NCBI GenBank assembly: GCA_002011165.2
Contig: MTMI02000003.1
Span: forward strand, 62,001-126,000
Origin: Candidatus Mnemosynella biddleae
GTDB lineage: Archaea > Halobacteriota > Archaeoglobi > Mnemosynellales > Mnemosynellaceae
Direction of reading: 5' to 3'
DNA length: 64,000 bases
The position numbers and the translations under genes are program-made. The notes under the pieces are model-generated. The model had not been told where the DNA came from, made no database searches, and was given only the letters and a program-made list of their open reading frames with translations. Of the stretch, positions 43,984-53,201 are shown one piece after another. How positions within the stretch are numbered: position 1 is the stretch's first letter; every line of letters begins with the position of its first letter.

Positions 43984-44792
43984 CGTAGTTTTTGAAGGGA
44001 TTCCTCCATATTTTTTATCGACTCCGTAAGGGGTGCCAGAGATGCAAATCTGTTTTTCAACATCAAAATAGCAGATTTTCTCGCATAATCATCAACAGAG
44101 AACTCCACGTCTTTATAGTGAACTTCCTCGAGAATCAATCCCTGAGGTGGAGCTGAAGGAATTCCCTCAGAAAGTTTTTCGGGACAGAGAAGTTCTGATA
44201 TCCACTCTTTAGGCTTTTCACCCTCCCCAACTGCTTTCAAAGCCGTAATGATCTTCCTCGCCATGTTATATAGGAACGAGTTTGCACAGATGTCTATAAT
44301 TGCAAAGGGTGGCTCTAACCTTATTTCAATTGAATGAATTGTCCTGACAGTATTCGTTTCCTTTTCCGATGAGAAATTTCTGAAATCATGAGTTCCCATA
44401 AGAAGTTTCGAGGCTTCTCTCATCTCACGGACATCTAAATTCTCGAAATACAGATAATATCGATATCTCTTATAGAGAGCGTCCCTTCTTGCGTTGAAAT
44501 CAGGAGGAGCTTCGGCTCTTGCATAAACTTTTATATCATCTGGAAGTCTGCTATTTATGATTCTCGGTTCTGCTAGATCGCTTTCTGTCTCGAAGGCTAT
44601 TACTTGAGAGAGAGCATGAACCCCTGCATCTGTTCTCGATGCATATGAAAACTTAGAAGCTTTTTTATCCTTTATTATCTCCAGTTCCTTCAACGCTTTA
44701 AGAATTTCAGCCTCAACTGTCCTGACATTCGGCTGAATCTGAAAACCGTGATAATCGGTTCCAATGTACGCAACTTTGAAAGCAAGCATCAT
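43980..44792 (-). CDS. truA: tRNA pseudouridine(38-40) synthase
   Basis: The protein has 270 residues. It has YIGTDYHGFQIQPNVRTVEAE, then the catalytic Asp in YASRTDAGVHALSQVIAFE, and KRYRYYL and NSFLYNMARKI in the C-terminal half. It modifies positions 38-40 in tRNA anticodon arms. It is the last gene of a minus-strand series that begins with lon, three bases after the NMN adenylyltransferase gene. Confidence 0.93.
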   Translation of the reverse strand: MMLAFKVAYIGTDYHGFQIQPNVRTVEAEILKALKELEIIKDKKASKFSYASRTDAGVHALSQVIAFETESDLAEPRIINSRLPDDIKVYARAEAPPDFNARRDALYKRYRYYLYFENLDVREMREASKLLMGTHDFRNFSSEKETNTVRTIHSIEIRLEPPFAIIDICANSFLYNMARKIITALKAVGEGEKPKEWISELLCPEKLSEGIPSAPPQGLILEEVHYKDVEFSVDDYARKSAILMLKNRFASLAPLTESIKNMEESLQKLR

Positions 44793-44795
44793 ATT

Positions 44796-45338
<543 letters not shown>

Positions 45339-45341
45339 TCA

Positions 45342-46076
45342 TTATAAAACTTTTTCCAGCTCTATTCTATCTCCGGGAGATAAAGAGAACATCGAAGATG
45401 CATTTCCATTTCTCACCGCTATTTCGAAGAATCCAGAACTTCCTTGAAGAATAAGAGATTCACCCTCTTCAACTTCTGCATAAGTTTCTGCCTTTCTCAG
45501 TTTGATACCCCTGAATCGAACTTCTGAGACCTTAAGCTCCTTTACCGAAGTTATCACATTTCCGAATTTATCCACATGAAGAACTTCACAGACGATCTTC
45601 TTTTCATCCTCCTTCAAAAAGAACTCCATATCAACGAAGGTGTCGAGAGGAGTTGTTTCAAGGGGCAATCCTGCAGATATCCTTCCCGCTGCAACTGCAA
45701 AAACATCTCTCCCGTGAAAAGTTTTTGAGTCTGCTCTAAGATGAATTTCCTCAACTCTGAAATCTCCAAGTCTTCTTGCAGCTGGTATAAGAATTCCGTT
45801 ATCCGGGCCTATGAGGATCTGATTCCCCGCTCTGATCAAAATGGCTTTTCTTTCTGTTCCAACTGTTGGATCAACAACCGCAACGTGAATAGTACCTTCT
45901 GGGAAGTAAGGGACTGCGGAATAAAGTAGAAATGCTCCTTCTTTGATATTCTGTGGAGAGATGCTGTGAGTTAGATCCACGATTCTTGCATTTGGATTAA
46001 TCTTCAAAATCACACCTTTCATCACTCCAGGATAAAACTCCCCAAAATCAGTTAGAAGAGTTATAATAGAGCTCAT
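45342..46076 (-). CDS. S-adenosyl-L-methionine hydrolase (SAM hydroxide adenosyltransferase, DUF62)
   Basis: The protein has 244 residues. Characteristic motifs are TLLTDFGEFYPGVMKGVI, then DLTHSISPQNIKEGAFLLY, VVDPTVGTERK and GPDNGIL. The N-terminal Asp and the Arg/Asp/His set fit the adenosyltransferase family that splits SAM into adenosine and methionine with water. Its role in archaea is unclear. Its start overlaps the stop of the pmbA-like gene. Confidence 0.9.
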   Translation of the reverse strand: MSSIITLLTDFGEFYPGVMKGVILKINPNARIVDLTHSISPQNIKEGAFLLYSAVPYFPEGTIHVAVVDPTVGTERKAILIRAGNQILIGPDNGILIPAARRLGDFRVEEIHLRADSKTFHGRDVFAVAAGRISAGLPLETTPLDTFVDMEFFLKEDEKKIVCEVLHVDKFGNVITSVKELKVSEVRFRGIKLRKAETYAEVEEGESLILQGSSGFFEIAVRNGNASSMFSLSPGDRIELEKVL

Positions 46077-47350
46077 GTGACCACCTTCAAAGAGGGAATC
46101 AGGATATCTGGCATGTAAAAGTTATGACTCCGTTTCATCTCCCCTACAGGAAGAGCAGAGAGAAGAATTTCGTAAATGTTCCCCGAGAGCATACAGGAAG
46201 AGATTGGCTTTTCGGAAGTGTTGCTCCACAGAACACAGTTCCTGCCTTCCACCGCAAAATCACCAGTTATCGGATTGGAAGTATGAGCTCCTATAAGATT
46301 CTGCACATATATGAACCGCTCAGGGAGATCTAAAGAAGAGGATGGTTTAAGAACGAGATTTGTCGGAGAAGGTCTCACGGGAAACTCACAGGATTCTCTA
46401 AATCCATTACCCGTGCTCTGAATTTGGAGCTCTGAGGATGTGAGAAGATCATGATAGAATGATTTGAGGACTCCCCTTAAAATGAGGGGAGTCTCTTTGG
46501 TTGGAACTCCCTCGTCGTCAAAAGAAGAAGAGGAAATACCCCCCTCGAGAACTCCAGAGTCATAAAGAGTTATCTCTTCACTTGCAACTTTTTCATCAAT
46601 TTTTCCTGAAAGAGGTGATTTCCCTTTGAGCACATTGTAACCGCTAAGTGCAGGAATTAAAGTATACTCTAAAAGTTCTGAGAGAGCATCTGGATGAAAT
46701 ACAACGGGATAATTTCCAGAAGAGATCTTTGATGATTTCAGAGATTTTTCAGCTTTTTCTTTGGCTCTCTTTCCAAGTTCTTCGAGAGAGAATGAGAGAC
46801 TTCTCGAAGAATTGCTCTGAAACGCAGAGGAGACTTTCCCGAATTCTTTAGAGACAACTTCTATTTCGGCAGAGAGAAGAGTTTCCTTCTCTTTAAGTTC
46901 GCATCCGTAGGAATTGAGGATGGTTTTAGAGCTGGTGCTGAAGGAAAGAGAAGCGTAAGATGGTTTTGAGATTCGAGAGTTCGAAGAACTCAGAAATTCC
47001 CTCATCTTCTCCTCTGCTGTCTTGAGATCAAGATTAGCTAAATCCTCATCGAAAATACCTTTCACTTTCGAGATTTTTAGCGAGGAGGGGAAGGAGAATT
47101 TCACCGGAATTCTTGCATTTTTCACAGCTTTTTTAACTATTTCATCTGGACTCACGGATAGAGATGAGGAGGCATAACCCAGATAACCGTCTTTGATAAC
47201 CCTTACTGCCATCTCCGAAAAACTGTGAAGTTCAACTCGTCTTCTTCCGTCTCCGTGAAAGTTCAGCTCAAGAACTCTTGTTTCTTCAATAAAGATTTCG
47301 GCTTCAAGGCCGAGATTCTCAGCCATTCTCAGAATCTTTTCCACGTTCAT
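46073..47350 (-). CDS. TldE/PmbA-type subunit of a TldD/TldE metalloprotease
   Basis: The protein has 425 residues. It matches the TldD/PmbA family but lacks the HExxxH site of TldD. Motifs are LFGSVAPQNT-equivalent NCVLWSNTSEKP near the end and GFAVEGRN (ITGDFAVEGRNCV). It would pair with the TldD encoded just upstream to form the heterodimer that cleaves unfolded peptides in an inner cavity. The start overlaps the tldD stop by four bases. Confidence 0.88.
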   Translation of the reverse strand: MNVEKILRMAENLGLEAEIFIEETRVLELNFHGDGRRRVELHSFSEMAVRVIKDGYLGYASSSLSVSPDEIVKKAVKNARIPVKFSFPSSLKISKVKGIFDEDLANLDLKTAEEKMREFLSSSNSRISKPSYASLSFSTSSKTILNSYGCELKEKETLLSAEIEVVSKEFGKVSSAFQSNSSRSLSFSLEELGKRAKEKAEKSLKSSKISSGNYPVVFHPDALSELLEYTLIPALSGYNVLKGKSPLSGKIDEKVASEEITLYDSGVLEGGISSSSFDDEGVPTKETPLILRGVLKSFYHDLLTSSELQIQSTGNGFRESCEFPVRPSPTNLVLKPSSSLDLPERFIYVQNLIGAHTSNPITGDFAVEGRNCVLWSNTSEKPISSCMLSGNIYEILLSALPVGEMKRSHNFYMPDILIPSLKVVT

Positions 47351-48651
47351 CCAACAATCGCCTCCTTTAGTTTCACATGCGGTCCCCCATCACTCACCGA
47401 TACAGTTTGATTCTTCTTCCCACATCTACCGGAGTTCAGCTGAAGATCGTCACAAACTGCAACAACATTCTTCAAAAGCTCGATCATATCTCCAGATATT
47501 GATGCATTTTTGAGAGGACATATGATCTCACCTTTTTCAACAAGATAACCTCTTTCTGCATTGAATTGAAAAATTCCATCTGCAGTGCTCACTTGACCAC
47601 CACGAGAACCGAGAAGATAGAGTCCTGAGAAGCCTTCAAATATCTCCTCTTTTTTCATATCTCCGGGAAGCAGGAAAGTGTTACTCATTCTGACAATTGG
47701 AGAAGAATTCCACTGAGCTCTTGCATTTCCTGGAGAGCCTCCAAGCTCCTCAGATGTTTCTCTATTGTTAAGATAAGACTTCAAAACTCCTTCCTCGATG
47801 ATTACTTTTCTTCTGACTCTCACACCCTCATCATCTACTGGATAATATCCAAACGCTCTTACTCTAGGATCATCCACAATGCTCACTAAAGGAGATGCGA
47901 TCTCCTTTCCAATCATCCCCGCAAACTTTGAACTTCCCTCAAGTACGAGATCTCCTTCCGAAGCGTGTCCAACTGCTTCATGAACGAAAACCCCCGTTAA
48001 CTCAGGATCCATGATCACAGAAAATCTTCCAGAGGGGCACATCTTAGCATTTAAAAGCTCAAGAGCGACCTCTTTGGCTTTAAAAGCCAAATTTTCGTGA
48101 GTTTTTTCGACGACTTCAAATCCTCCGAGATCAAAATGAGAGTCATACCCAATTTCTATCTCTCCGTTGCGAGATGCCACGCAACTCAAACTCATTCCTG
48201 TTTTTGAAAGAGAGTACTCAGATTCGCATCCTAAAGAGTTCTCATAAAGCATCTCCAAAAAGAAGTCCGAATAATAAACTCTAGTGCTCTTCATGAGCTC
48301 ATCTTTCAGAAGTTTTTCAGAGTCTCTGAGGAGTTCTAGTTTTTCTTCAATGTCAACATCTCTTGGATCCTTTTTTGGCTTGAGTTTCTCTTTGAACTTA
48401 GATATCTCTTCGTTCAACTTGTACTTTCTTCCCTTTGAAATGGATGATGCAAGTTCAATTGCTCTCCTAACAGCTTCTTCTTCACTCTTTTCTCCTTCAA
48501 AACTGTAAATCCCCCACGTACCGTCAACAAGAGCTCTTGAAATTCCAGAAACTCGAGAAAAAGAGATTAAATGAGAGATTTCTCCATTTTCAACTGATAT
48601 CTCAGTTACCTGAGCCCTCAAAATTCTGAAATCGTAGAAATCGACTCCCAT
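47347..48651 (-). CDS. tldD: TldD-type zinc metalloprotease subunit
   Basis: The protein has 434 residues. The catalytic motif VHEAVGHASEGD (HExxxH) is intact, and the downstream region has PVDDEGVRVRRKVIIEEGVL and RMSNTFLLPG. With the TldE/PmbA-like partner it degrades small unfolded peptides. It starts directly at the end of lon, so an ATP-driven protease and a peptidase are coupled in one operon. In archaea TldD is also linked to peptide processing; I see no precursor peptide here. Confidence 0.9.
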   Translation of the reverse strand: MGVDFYDFRILRAQVTEISVENGEISHLISFSRVSGISRALVDGTWGIYSFEGEKSEEEAVRRAIELASSISKGRKYKLNEEISKFKEKLKPKKDPRDVDIEEKLELLRDSEKLLKDELMKSTRVYYSDFFLEMLYENSLGCESEYSLSKTGMSLSCVASRNGEIEIGYDSHFDLGGFEVVEKTHENLAFKAKEVALELLNAKMCPSGRFSVIMDPELTGVFVHEAVGHASEGDLVLEGSSKFAGMIGKEIASPLVSIVDDPRVRAFGYYPVDDEGVRVRRKVIIEEGVLKSYLNNRETSEELGGSPGNARAQWNSSPIVRMSNTFLLPGDMKKEEIFEGFSGLYLLGSRGGQVSTADGIFQFNAERGYLVEKGEIICPLKNASISGDMIELLKNVVAVCDDLQLNSGRCGKKNQTVSVSDGGPHVKLKEAIVG

Positions 48652-50550
48652 TCACCCACCTTCTGGAGATGGGAAAATTCTAAGATCGCTTCTCGATTTT
48701 CTCATCTCAACATGAGATGCTTTTATCTTCCTCATAAACTCATCTTTCTTTGCTCCAACCAGAGCATGTTCAAGAACTTCTTCTATTGTTGAAACAGGAA
48801 TTATTTCCACTTCGCTCTTGTACCTCTCCTCAATCATCACATCCTCAAGATTAGCTTTTGGGATAATTACTTTCTTTATTCCCGCATTTACCGCAGCCTC
48901 AATCTTGTATGTTATCCCTCCTACTGGAAGAACTTCTCCTCTTACCGAGAGTGAGCCCGTCATCGCAACATTTTGAGCAACTGGAATCTCCTCTAGAGCA
49001 GAGATCACTGCAGTTGCTATGGAGATCGAAGCACTGTCACCTTCAACACCCTCATAAGTTCCGACGAACTGAACATGAACGTCTTTATCGGAGAGATCCT
49101 TGCCATAGGATTTTTTAACCCATGCGAAGACATTTTCAACCGCTTCTTTCGCTATTTCCTGAAGTCTCCCTGTCGCAACGACTCTTCCTCCACTCTTTGA
49201 CATCGAAGGAGTTACTTCAGCGACGATTGGGAGAATAATCCCAGAATCTCCTCCAATGACTGCAAGTCCATTTACCCTTCCTATTGCTTCTCCCTCATTT
49301 ATGAAGAGTCTGTAATCCTTTCTTCTCTCGATATACTGATCTGCAAACTGCTGTTCTATTGAACGAGCCATTCTTTTGGCTCGGATTACGTGTTCGGCGG
49401 TTACAAGTGGTGCTCCCTCAGCTCTTGCAATATCTCCAGCGACTCTCACCAGACCTCCAAGATCTCTGAGATTCAACGTGAGATGACCCCTTCTTGCTGC
49501 TCTTCTTCTTGCCTCTCTTATCACCTCTGCTACTGCTTCTCTCGTGAAATGTGGAATCTTTCCATCCTTTTTCACTTCTTGAGCAACAAATCTCACGAGC
49601 TTTCTTCTGTTCTCTGGAGTGTCCGGCATCGTGTCCCTCATGTAGACTTCATAGCCGTATCCCTTTATCCTCGATCTCAAAGCAGGGTGCATGTTTTGAA
49701 TTGCGTCGAGATTTCCGGCTGCTACGAGAATAAATCTGCATGGAACCGGATCGGTTTTCACCATTGCTCCAGAGCTTCTTTCGGATTGACCCGTGATGGG
49801 AAATTCTCCTTCCTGAAGAGCAGTCAGAAGATGTTGTTGAGACTCTATTCTAAGAGTGTTGATCTCATCTATGAAAAGCACTCCCTTATGGGCCTTATGA
49901 ATTGCTCCTGCTTCTACTCTTTCGTGAGCGGGAGTTTCGAGTCCTCCGCTCTGGAAAGGATCATGTCTAACATCCCCGAGAAGAGCTCCCGCATGGGCTC
50001 CAGTTGCGTCTATAAATGGTGCAGTGGTTTTTCCCTCATTAGAGACAAGAAGTTTGGGAACCATGACGTCTTCTCGAGGCATTGCGTATCTCAGAGCGAG
50101 GAAAATGATGGCAGATGCTATGACTCCCCACAGAAATTGACCAATAATAAAGGAGTAACCGAGGATCATGAAAATGAAAGCCATAATCAGAGTATTTCTA
50201 AACTGCATCTTCTTCATTGCTTCAGCTTTATAAGCTTCGACGATCTCTCTACCCTTTCCTGCGGGAACAACCCTTATTTTAGGATTATTAGGATCGTCAG
50301 GATTGGGATAAACAAGTATATCCTCAAGCTCCTCCCTCGGAAGAAGTTCCGCCATTGCTCTTGCGAGCATTGACTTTCCTGTTCCCGGAGTTCCAATCAT
50401 TAGAACGTGACGATGTTGCCTTGCAGCCTTCTTGATGACTTCGACTGCATGATCCTGGCCTATGACCTGATCCACGAGGAGTTTCGGCACCTCAACCTCT
50501 GCGGTGCTCTTTATTTCAAGACCCCCGAGGAGCTCAGAGACTTCGTCCAT
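48652..50550 (-). CDS. lon: Membrane-bound archaeal Lon protease (LonB)
   Basis: The protein has 632 residues. AAA+ motifs are GTPGTGKSMLARAMA and LFIDEINTL. Two membrane helices (about 118-160) split the ATPase domain, as expected for archaeal LonB. The protease domain has the catalytic Ser in EGDSASIS and Lys in GGITYKIEAA. It is the main energy-dependent membrane protease in archaea. It is the first gene of the minus-strand series lon-tldD-tldE-SAM hydrolase-NMNAT-truA, with a TATA-like element about 28 nt before the ATG at 50550. Confidence 0.94.
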   Translation of the reverse strand: MDEVSELLGGLEIKSTAEVEVPKLLVDQVIGQDHAVEVIKKAARQHRHVLMIGTPGTGKSMLARAMAELLPREELEDILVYPNPDDPNNPKIRVVPAGKGREIVEAYKAEAMKKMQFRNTLIMAFIFMILGYSFIIGQFLWGVIASAIIFLALRYAMPREDVMVPKLLVSNEGKTTAPFIDATGAHAGALLGDVRHDPFQSGGLETPAHERVEAGAIHKAHKGVLFIDEINTLRIESQQHLLTALQEGEFPITGQSERSSGAMVKTDPVPCRFILVAAGNLDAIQNMHPALRSRIKGYGYEVYMRDTMPDTPENRRKLVRFVAQEVKKDGKIPHFTREAVAEVIREARRRAARRGHLTLNLRDLGGLVRVAGDIARAEGAPLVTAEHVIRAKRMARSIEQQFADQYIERRKDYRLFINEGEAIGRVNGLAVIGGDSGIILPIVAEVTPSMSKSGGRVVATGRLQEIAKEAVENVFAWVKKSYGKDLSDKDVHVQFVGTYEGVEGDSASISIATAVISALEEIPVAQNVAMTGSLSVRGEVLPVGGITYKIEAAVNAGIKKVIIPKANLEDVMIEERYKSEVEIIPVSTIEEVLEHALVGAKKDEFMRKIKASHVEMRKSRSDLRIFPSPEGG

Positions 50551-50762
50551 CGAAGATCAAATTTGGATACATGAGTTAAATAGTTTCTGGAAAAGACACA
50601 AGATCGGAAGAGTGAGAGTTTTCTATGTCTCTCAGATCTTTTCCCTTTTTTGAGATGTTGCTCTCTCAGATCTTTAGATAAATTGCATCTTTAAATTTAA
50701 ATAGCTGATAGAGGTCGTTTTAGACGATAGGATTAAAAAGAGAATGAACAATTTAACTCCCA
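50551..50762. promoter_or_regulatory. Divergent promoter region of lon and prs with a 14-bp direct repeat
   Basis: The 212-base region has no coding frame. A TATA-like ACTATTTAACTC (minus strand, about 50574-50585) fits lon. A run GGATTAAAAAGAG (about 50730-50742) is a candidate TATA region for prs. The 14-mer TCTCTCAGATCTTT occurs twice (50628-50641 and 50662-50675), a spacing of 34 bases or roughly three helical turns. This is a possible binding site for a stress regulator. Confidence 0.5.
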
Positions 50763-51614
50763 ATGAGTGAAATGAAGATAATAGCGGGAGCTTCCTCACA
50801 GGTTCTTGCGAAGAGAGTTTCGGATTTAACCCAATGGGATATTGTAGATGTGGAATACAGGAGATTTCCCGATGGAGAGTCTTATCTGAGAGTTTGCGAA
50901 GAAGTTGAAAGAGTTGCAATCATCCAGAGCACGAGAACAAATGATGATATAATCGTTCTTCTCCAGCTTCTTGACGCATGCGAGAGCGCTGAGAAACATG
51001 TTGTAATACCCTATTTCGGATATGCAAGACAGGACAAGAGATTCAAGAATGGGGAGCCCATAAGTTCGAGAGCGATTGCATCTATTTTTAAAGCAGATTC
51101 GATTGCAGTTGTGAATATCCATAGCGAGGAGGTTATGAAATACTTCAGATCTCCCGCAAAAGAGCTAGATGCCTCAGAAGTCATTGGAAAATATATCTCT
51201 TCTCTGAATCTCAGAGATCCTCTGATAATCTCTCCAGACTATGGAGCAATAGAGATGGTTGAAAAGATCTCAAAAGTGGTCAACTGTGAATATGCAGTGA
51301 TGATGAAAGAGAGGATCAGCGACGAAGAAGTGAGAATCTCCGCGGAAGGTCTCGAGGTTAAAGGAAGAGATGTCATCATTGTGGACGACATTATCTCAAC
51401 TGGAGGAACAATTAAAGAAGCGCTCAAGATACTGAAGAAGATGGGAGTGGGGAGAGTTTTTGTGGGATGTGTTCATCCAGTTCTTGTTGGAGACGCTCTT
51501 CTGAAACTCTACAGAACTGGAGCTTATGAAGTATTTGGAACAGACACAATAGAGAGTTCTATAAGTAAAGTTTCTGTAGCCGAGATAATTGCGTCCTATC
51601 TGGAGAGCCTATGA
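50763..51614 (+). CDS. prs: Ribose-phosphate pyrophosphokinase
   Basis: The protein has 283 residues, the archaeal length. Motifs are RFPDGESYLR, YFGYARQDKRF, and the PRPP loop VIIVDDIISTGGTI. It makes PRPP from ribose 5-phosphate and ATP. An internal ATG nine bases in (50772) is also possible. The rtcA start overlaps its stop by four bases. Confidence 0.93.
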   Translation: MSEMKIIAGASSQVLAKRVSDLTQWDIVDVEYRRFPDGESYLRVCEEVERVAIIQSTRTNDDIIVLLQLLDACESAEKHVVIPYFGYARQDKRFKNGEPISSRAIASIFKADSIAVVNIHSEEVMKYFRSPAKELDASEVIGKYISSLNLRDPLIISPDYGAIEMVEKISKVVNCEYAVMMKERISDEEVRISAEGLEVKGRDVIIVDDIISTGGTIKEALKILKKMGVGRVFVGCVHPVLVGDALLKLYRTGAYEVFGTDTIESSISKVSVAEIIASYLESL

Positions 51615-52588
51615 TTGAGATTGATGGATCATACGGAGAGGGTGGAGGTCAGATTCTTAGAGTTGCAATAGCTCTAGCAGGTATTCTGAAAGAGGATCTC
51701 AGAGTCTTTAATATAAGAAAAGGAAGAAAAAATCCGGGATTAGCACCACAACACCTCACAACTCTGAGAACTGCGTCAAAGCTCTGTGATGCAGAATTAA
51801 TTGGAGCTAAATTTAGGTCAACCGAGGTCGTCTTCAAACCCAGAGAGCTGAAAAAGGTTAAGATGAATGTTGATATTGGAACAGCGGGAAGTATAACTCT
51901 GCTTCTCCAGTGTCTCCTTCCGATGATGATGGTAAAAGGAGGGGAGCTCACGATCACAGGAGGAACGGATGTTAAGTGGAGTCCCACAGTGGATTACTTC
52001 TCCAACGTCTTTCTCAAAGCGTTAAACAAGAAAGTTGAACTCAAAGTCATCAGAAGAGGGTTATATCCAGTTGGAGGAGGAAGGGTTCAAATCACAGTGG
52101 AACCATCGGAGTTTAAAAGAGTGAGAATTCTAAAACCTCTCGAAGAGAGGATCAAAGGGGTCTCTCTTTGCTCGAGACTTCCCATACATGTTGCTGAAAG
52201 ACAAAAAAGGAGCGCTCTTGAGATTCTCGGAGATGCAGATATAGAAGTCCTGAACCCAGATGCACCCTCTCCGGGAAGTTCGATAACTATATGGAAGGGT
52301 TACAAAGGAGCATGCGAGCTCGGTGAAAAGGGAAGACCTGCCGAAGAGGTCGGAAGAAGATGTGCAGAGATTCTTAAAGAAGAGCTTATGAACTCTGGGG
52401 CAACAGACTATCACTTAGCTGATCAACTGATAATTTATATGGCTCTTGGTGGATCTTCTGAAATAACAACTTCAAAGATCAGTGATCATACGAAGAGTGC
52501 CATCTGGGTTGTGGAAAAGTTTCTGGATGTAAAATTTGAAATAGAGAGGGTAGAAGATTACTTCCTTATTTCATGCTCTCCGAAATGA
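51611..52588 (+). CDS. rtcA: RNA 3'-terminal phosphate cyclase
   Basis: The protein has 325 residues. It opens IDGSYGEGGGQILRVA and carries NIGTAGS-type VDIGTAGSITLLLQ. The nucleotidyl-accepting His is in DYHLADQLIIYMALGG near residue 270. It converts RNA 3'-phosphate ends to 2',3'-cyclic phosphates using ATP. The convergent KptA gene, another RNA-end enzyme, overlaps its last 23 bases. Confidence 0.93.
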   Translation: MIEIDGSYGEGGGQILRVAIALAGILKEDLRVFNIRKGRKNPGLAPQHLTTLRTASKLCDAELIGAKFRSTEVVFKPRELKKVKMNVDIGTAGSITLLLQCLLPMMMVKGGELTITGGTDVKWSPTVDYFSNVFLKALNKKVELKVIRRGLYPVGGGRVQITVEPSEFKRVRILKPLEERIKGVSLCSRLPIHVAERQKRSALEILGDADIEVLNPDAPSPGSSITIWKGYKGACELGEKGRPAEEVGRRCAEILKEELMNSGATDYHLADQLIIYMALGGSSEITTSKISDHTKSAIWVVEKFLDVKFEIERVEDYFLISCSPK

Positions 52589-53198
52589 TTCTCAGATACT
52601 TCGGAGGTATTTCTTCAGCTAGAGCTATGTGCTCTGTTGCTTTCATAATCCTTATTCCATCCTCCTGAGCCTTTTTAGCGTCAACCTCTATTATTACAGG
52701 ATTATCAGATCTGAGAGATCCAACTTCTATGGCTTTCTCTACGCTCGTGCTGAGATGCACGTATCTCTGCTTCACGGGTTTTAAGCCTATTTCCAGAATT
52801 CTCTCTGCTTCTTCCTCGTTTGAGCCGTAATAGAGTTTTTCAAGTTCATTGTCTTCATAATCGAGATCCACGTTAATGGAGTGGCCGTATCTTGCTCTTA
52901 TCATATTTCTTTTTATTTCATATCTCCCCTTCTCATCCGATTTCACAAGAGCTATGATGTGCTTTTTTCTTACCCAGCGGTTTCTCTTAGAAAGAACTCT
53001 TGCAATGTAATCGAGATTTGCCCATCCTTCCACACTCATCCTCACTCCAAATCTCTCAGGGAAGTGTCTGAGGATCCCCGAAAGGAGTTTTCCAAGCCTT
53101 ACAGCTTTTTCCTCATCCATGATTTCCACACAATTTTCACATCTTTTCTCCTCATCTCTGTAATATCCATGGGTTTTGCAATACCAGACCTTCCACAT
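52566..53198 (-). CDS. kptA: RNA 2'-phosphotransferase (KptA/Tpt1)
   Basis: The protein has 210 residues. A small N-terminal zinc-binding part (CKTHGYYRDEEKRCENC) precedes the Tpt1 fold: KLLSGILRHFPERFGV, ARYGHSINVD, LYYGSNEEEAERIL and KQRYVHLSTSVEKA. It removes an internal 2'-phosphate from RNA with NAD. It follows the cysteine desulfurase gene on the minus strand by a few bases and overlaps rtcA in a convergent arrangement. Confidence 0.92.
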   Translation of the reverse strand: MWKVWYCKTHGYYRDEEKRCENCVEIMDEEKAVRLGKLLSGILRHFPERFGVRMSVEGWANLDYIARVLSKRNRWVRKKHIIALVKSDEKGRYEIKRNMIRARYGHSINVDLDYEDNELEKLYYGSNEEEAERILEIGLKPVKQRYVHLSTSVEKAIEVGSLRSDNPVIIEVDAKKAQEDGIRIMKATEHIALAEEIPPKYLRIISESMK

Positions 53199-53201
53199 AC
53201 T

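Noticed and set aside
49390-50373. 327-codon plus-strand frame opposite lon.
   Set aside because: It is the antisense of the well-supported LonB gene and its translation is rich in Ser, Cys and His with no domain; it is a shadow frame.
50601-50616. AGATCGGAAGAG resembles the start of a common Illumina adapter.
   Set aside because: Only 12 bases match and the next base differs (T rather than C). It lies in a plausible archaeal promoter region with no break in sequence composition, so a chance match is more likely than contamination. Reads across 50590-50640 would settle it.
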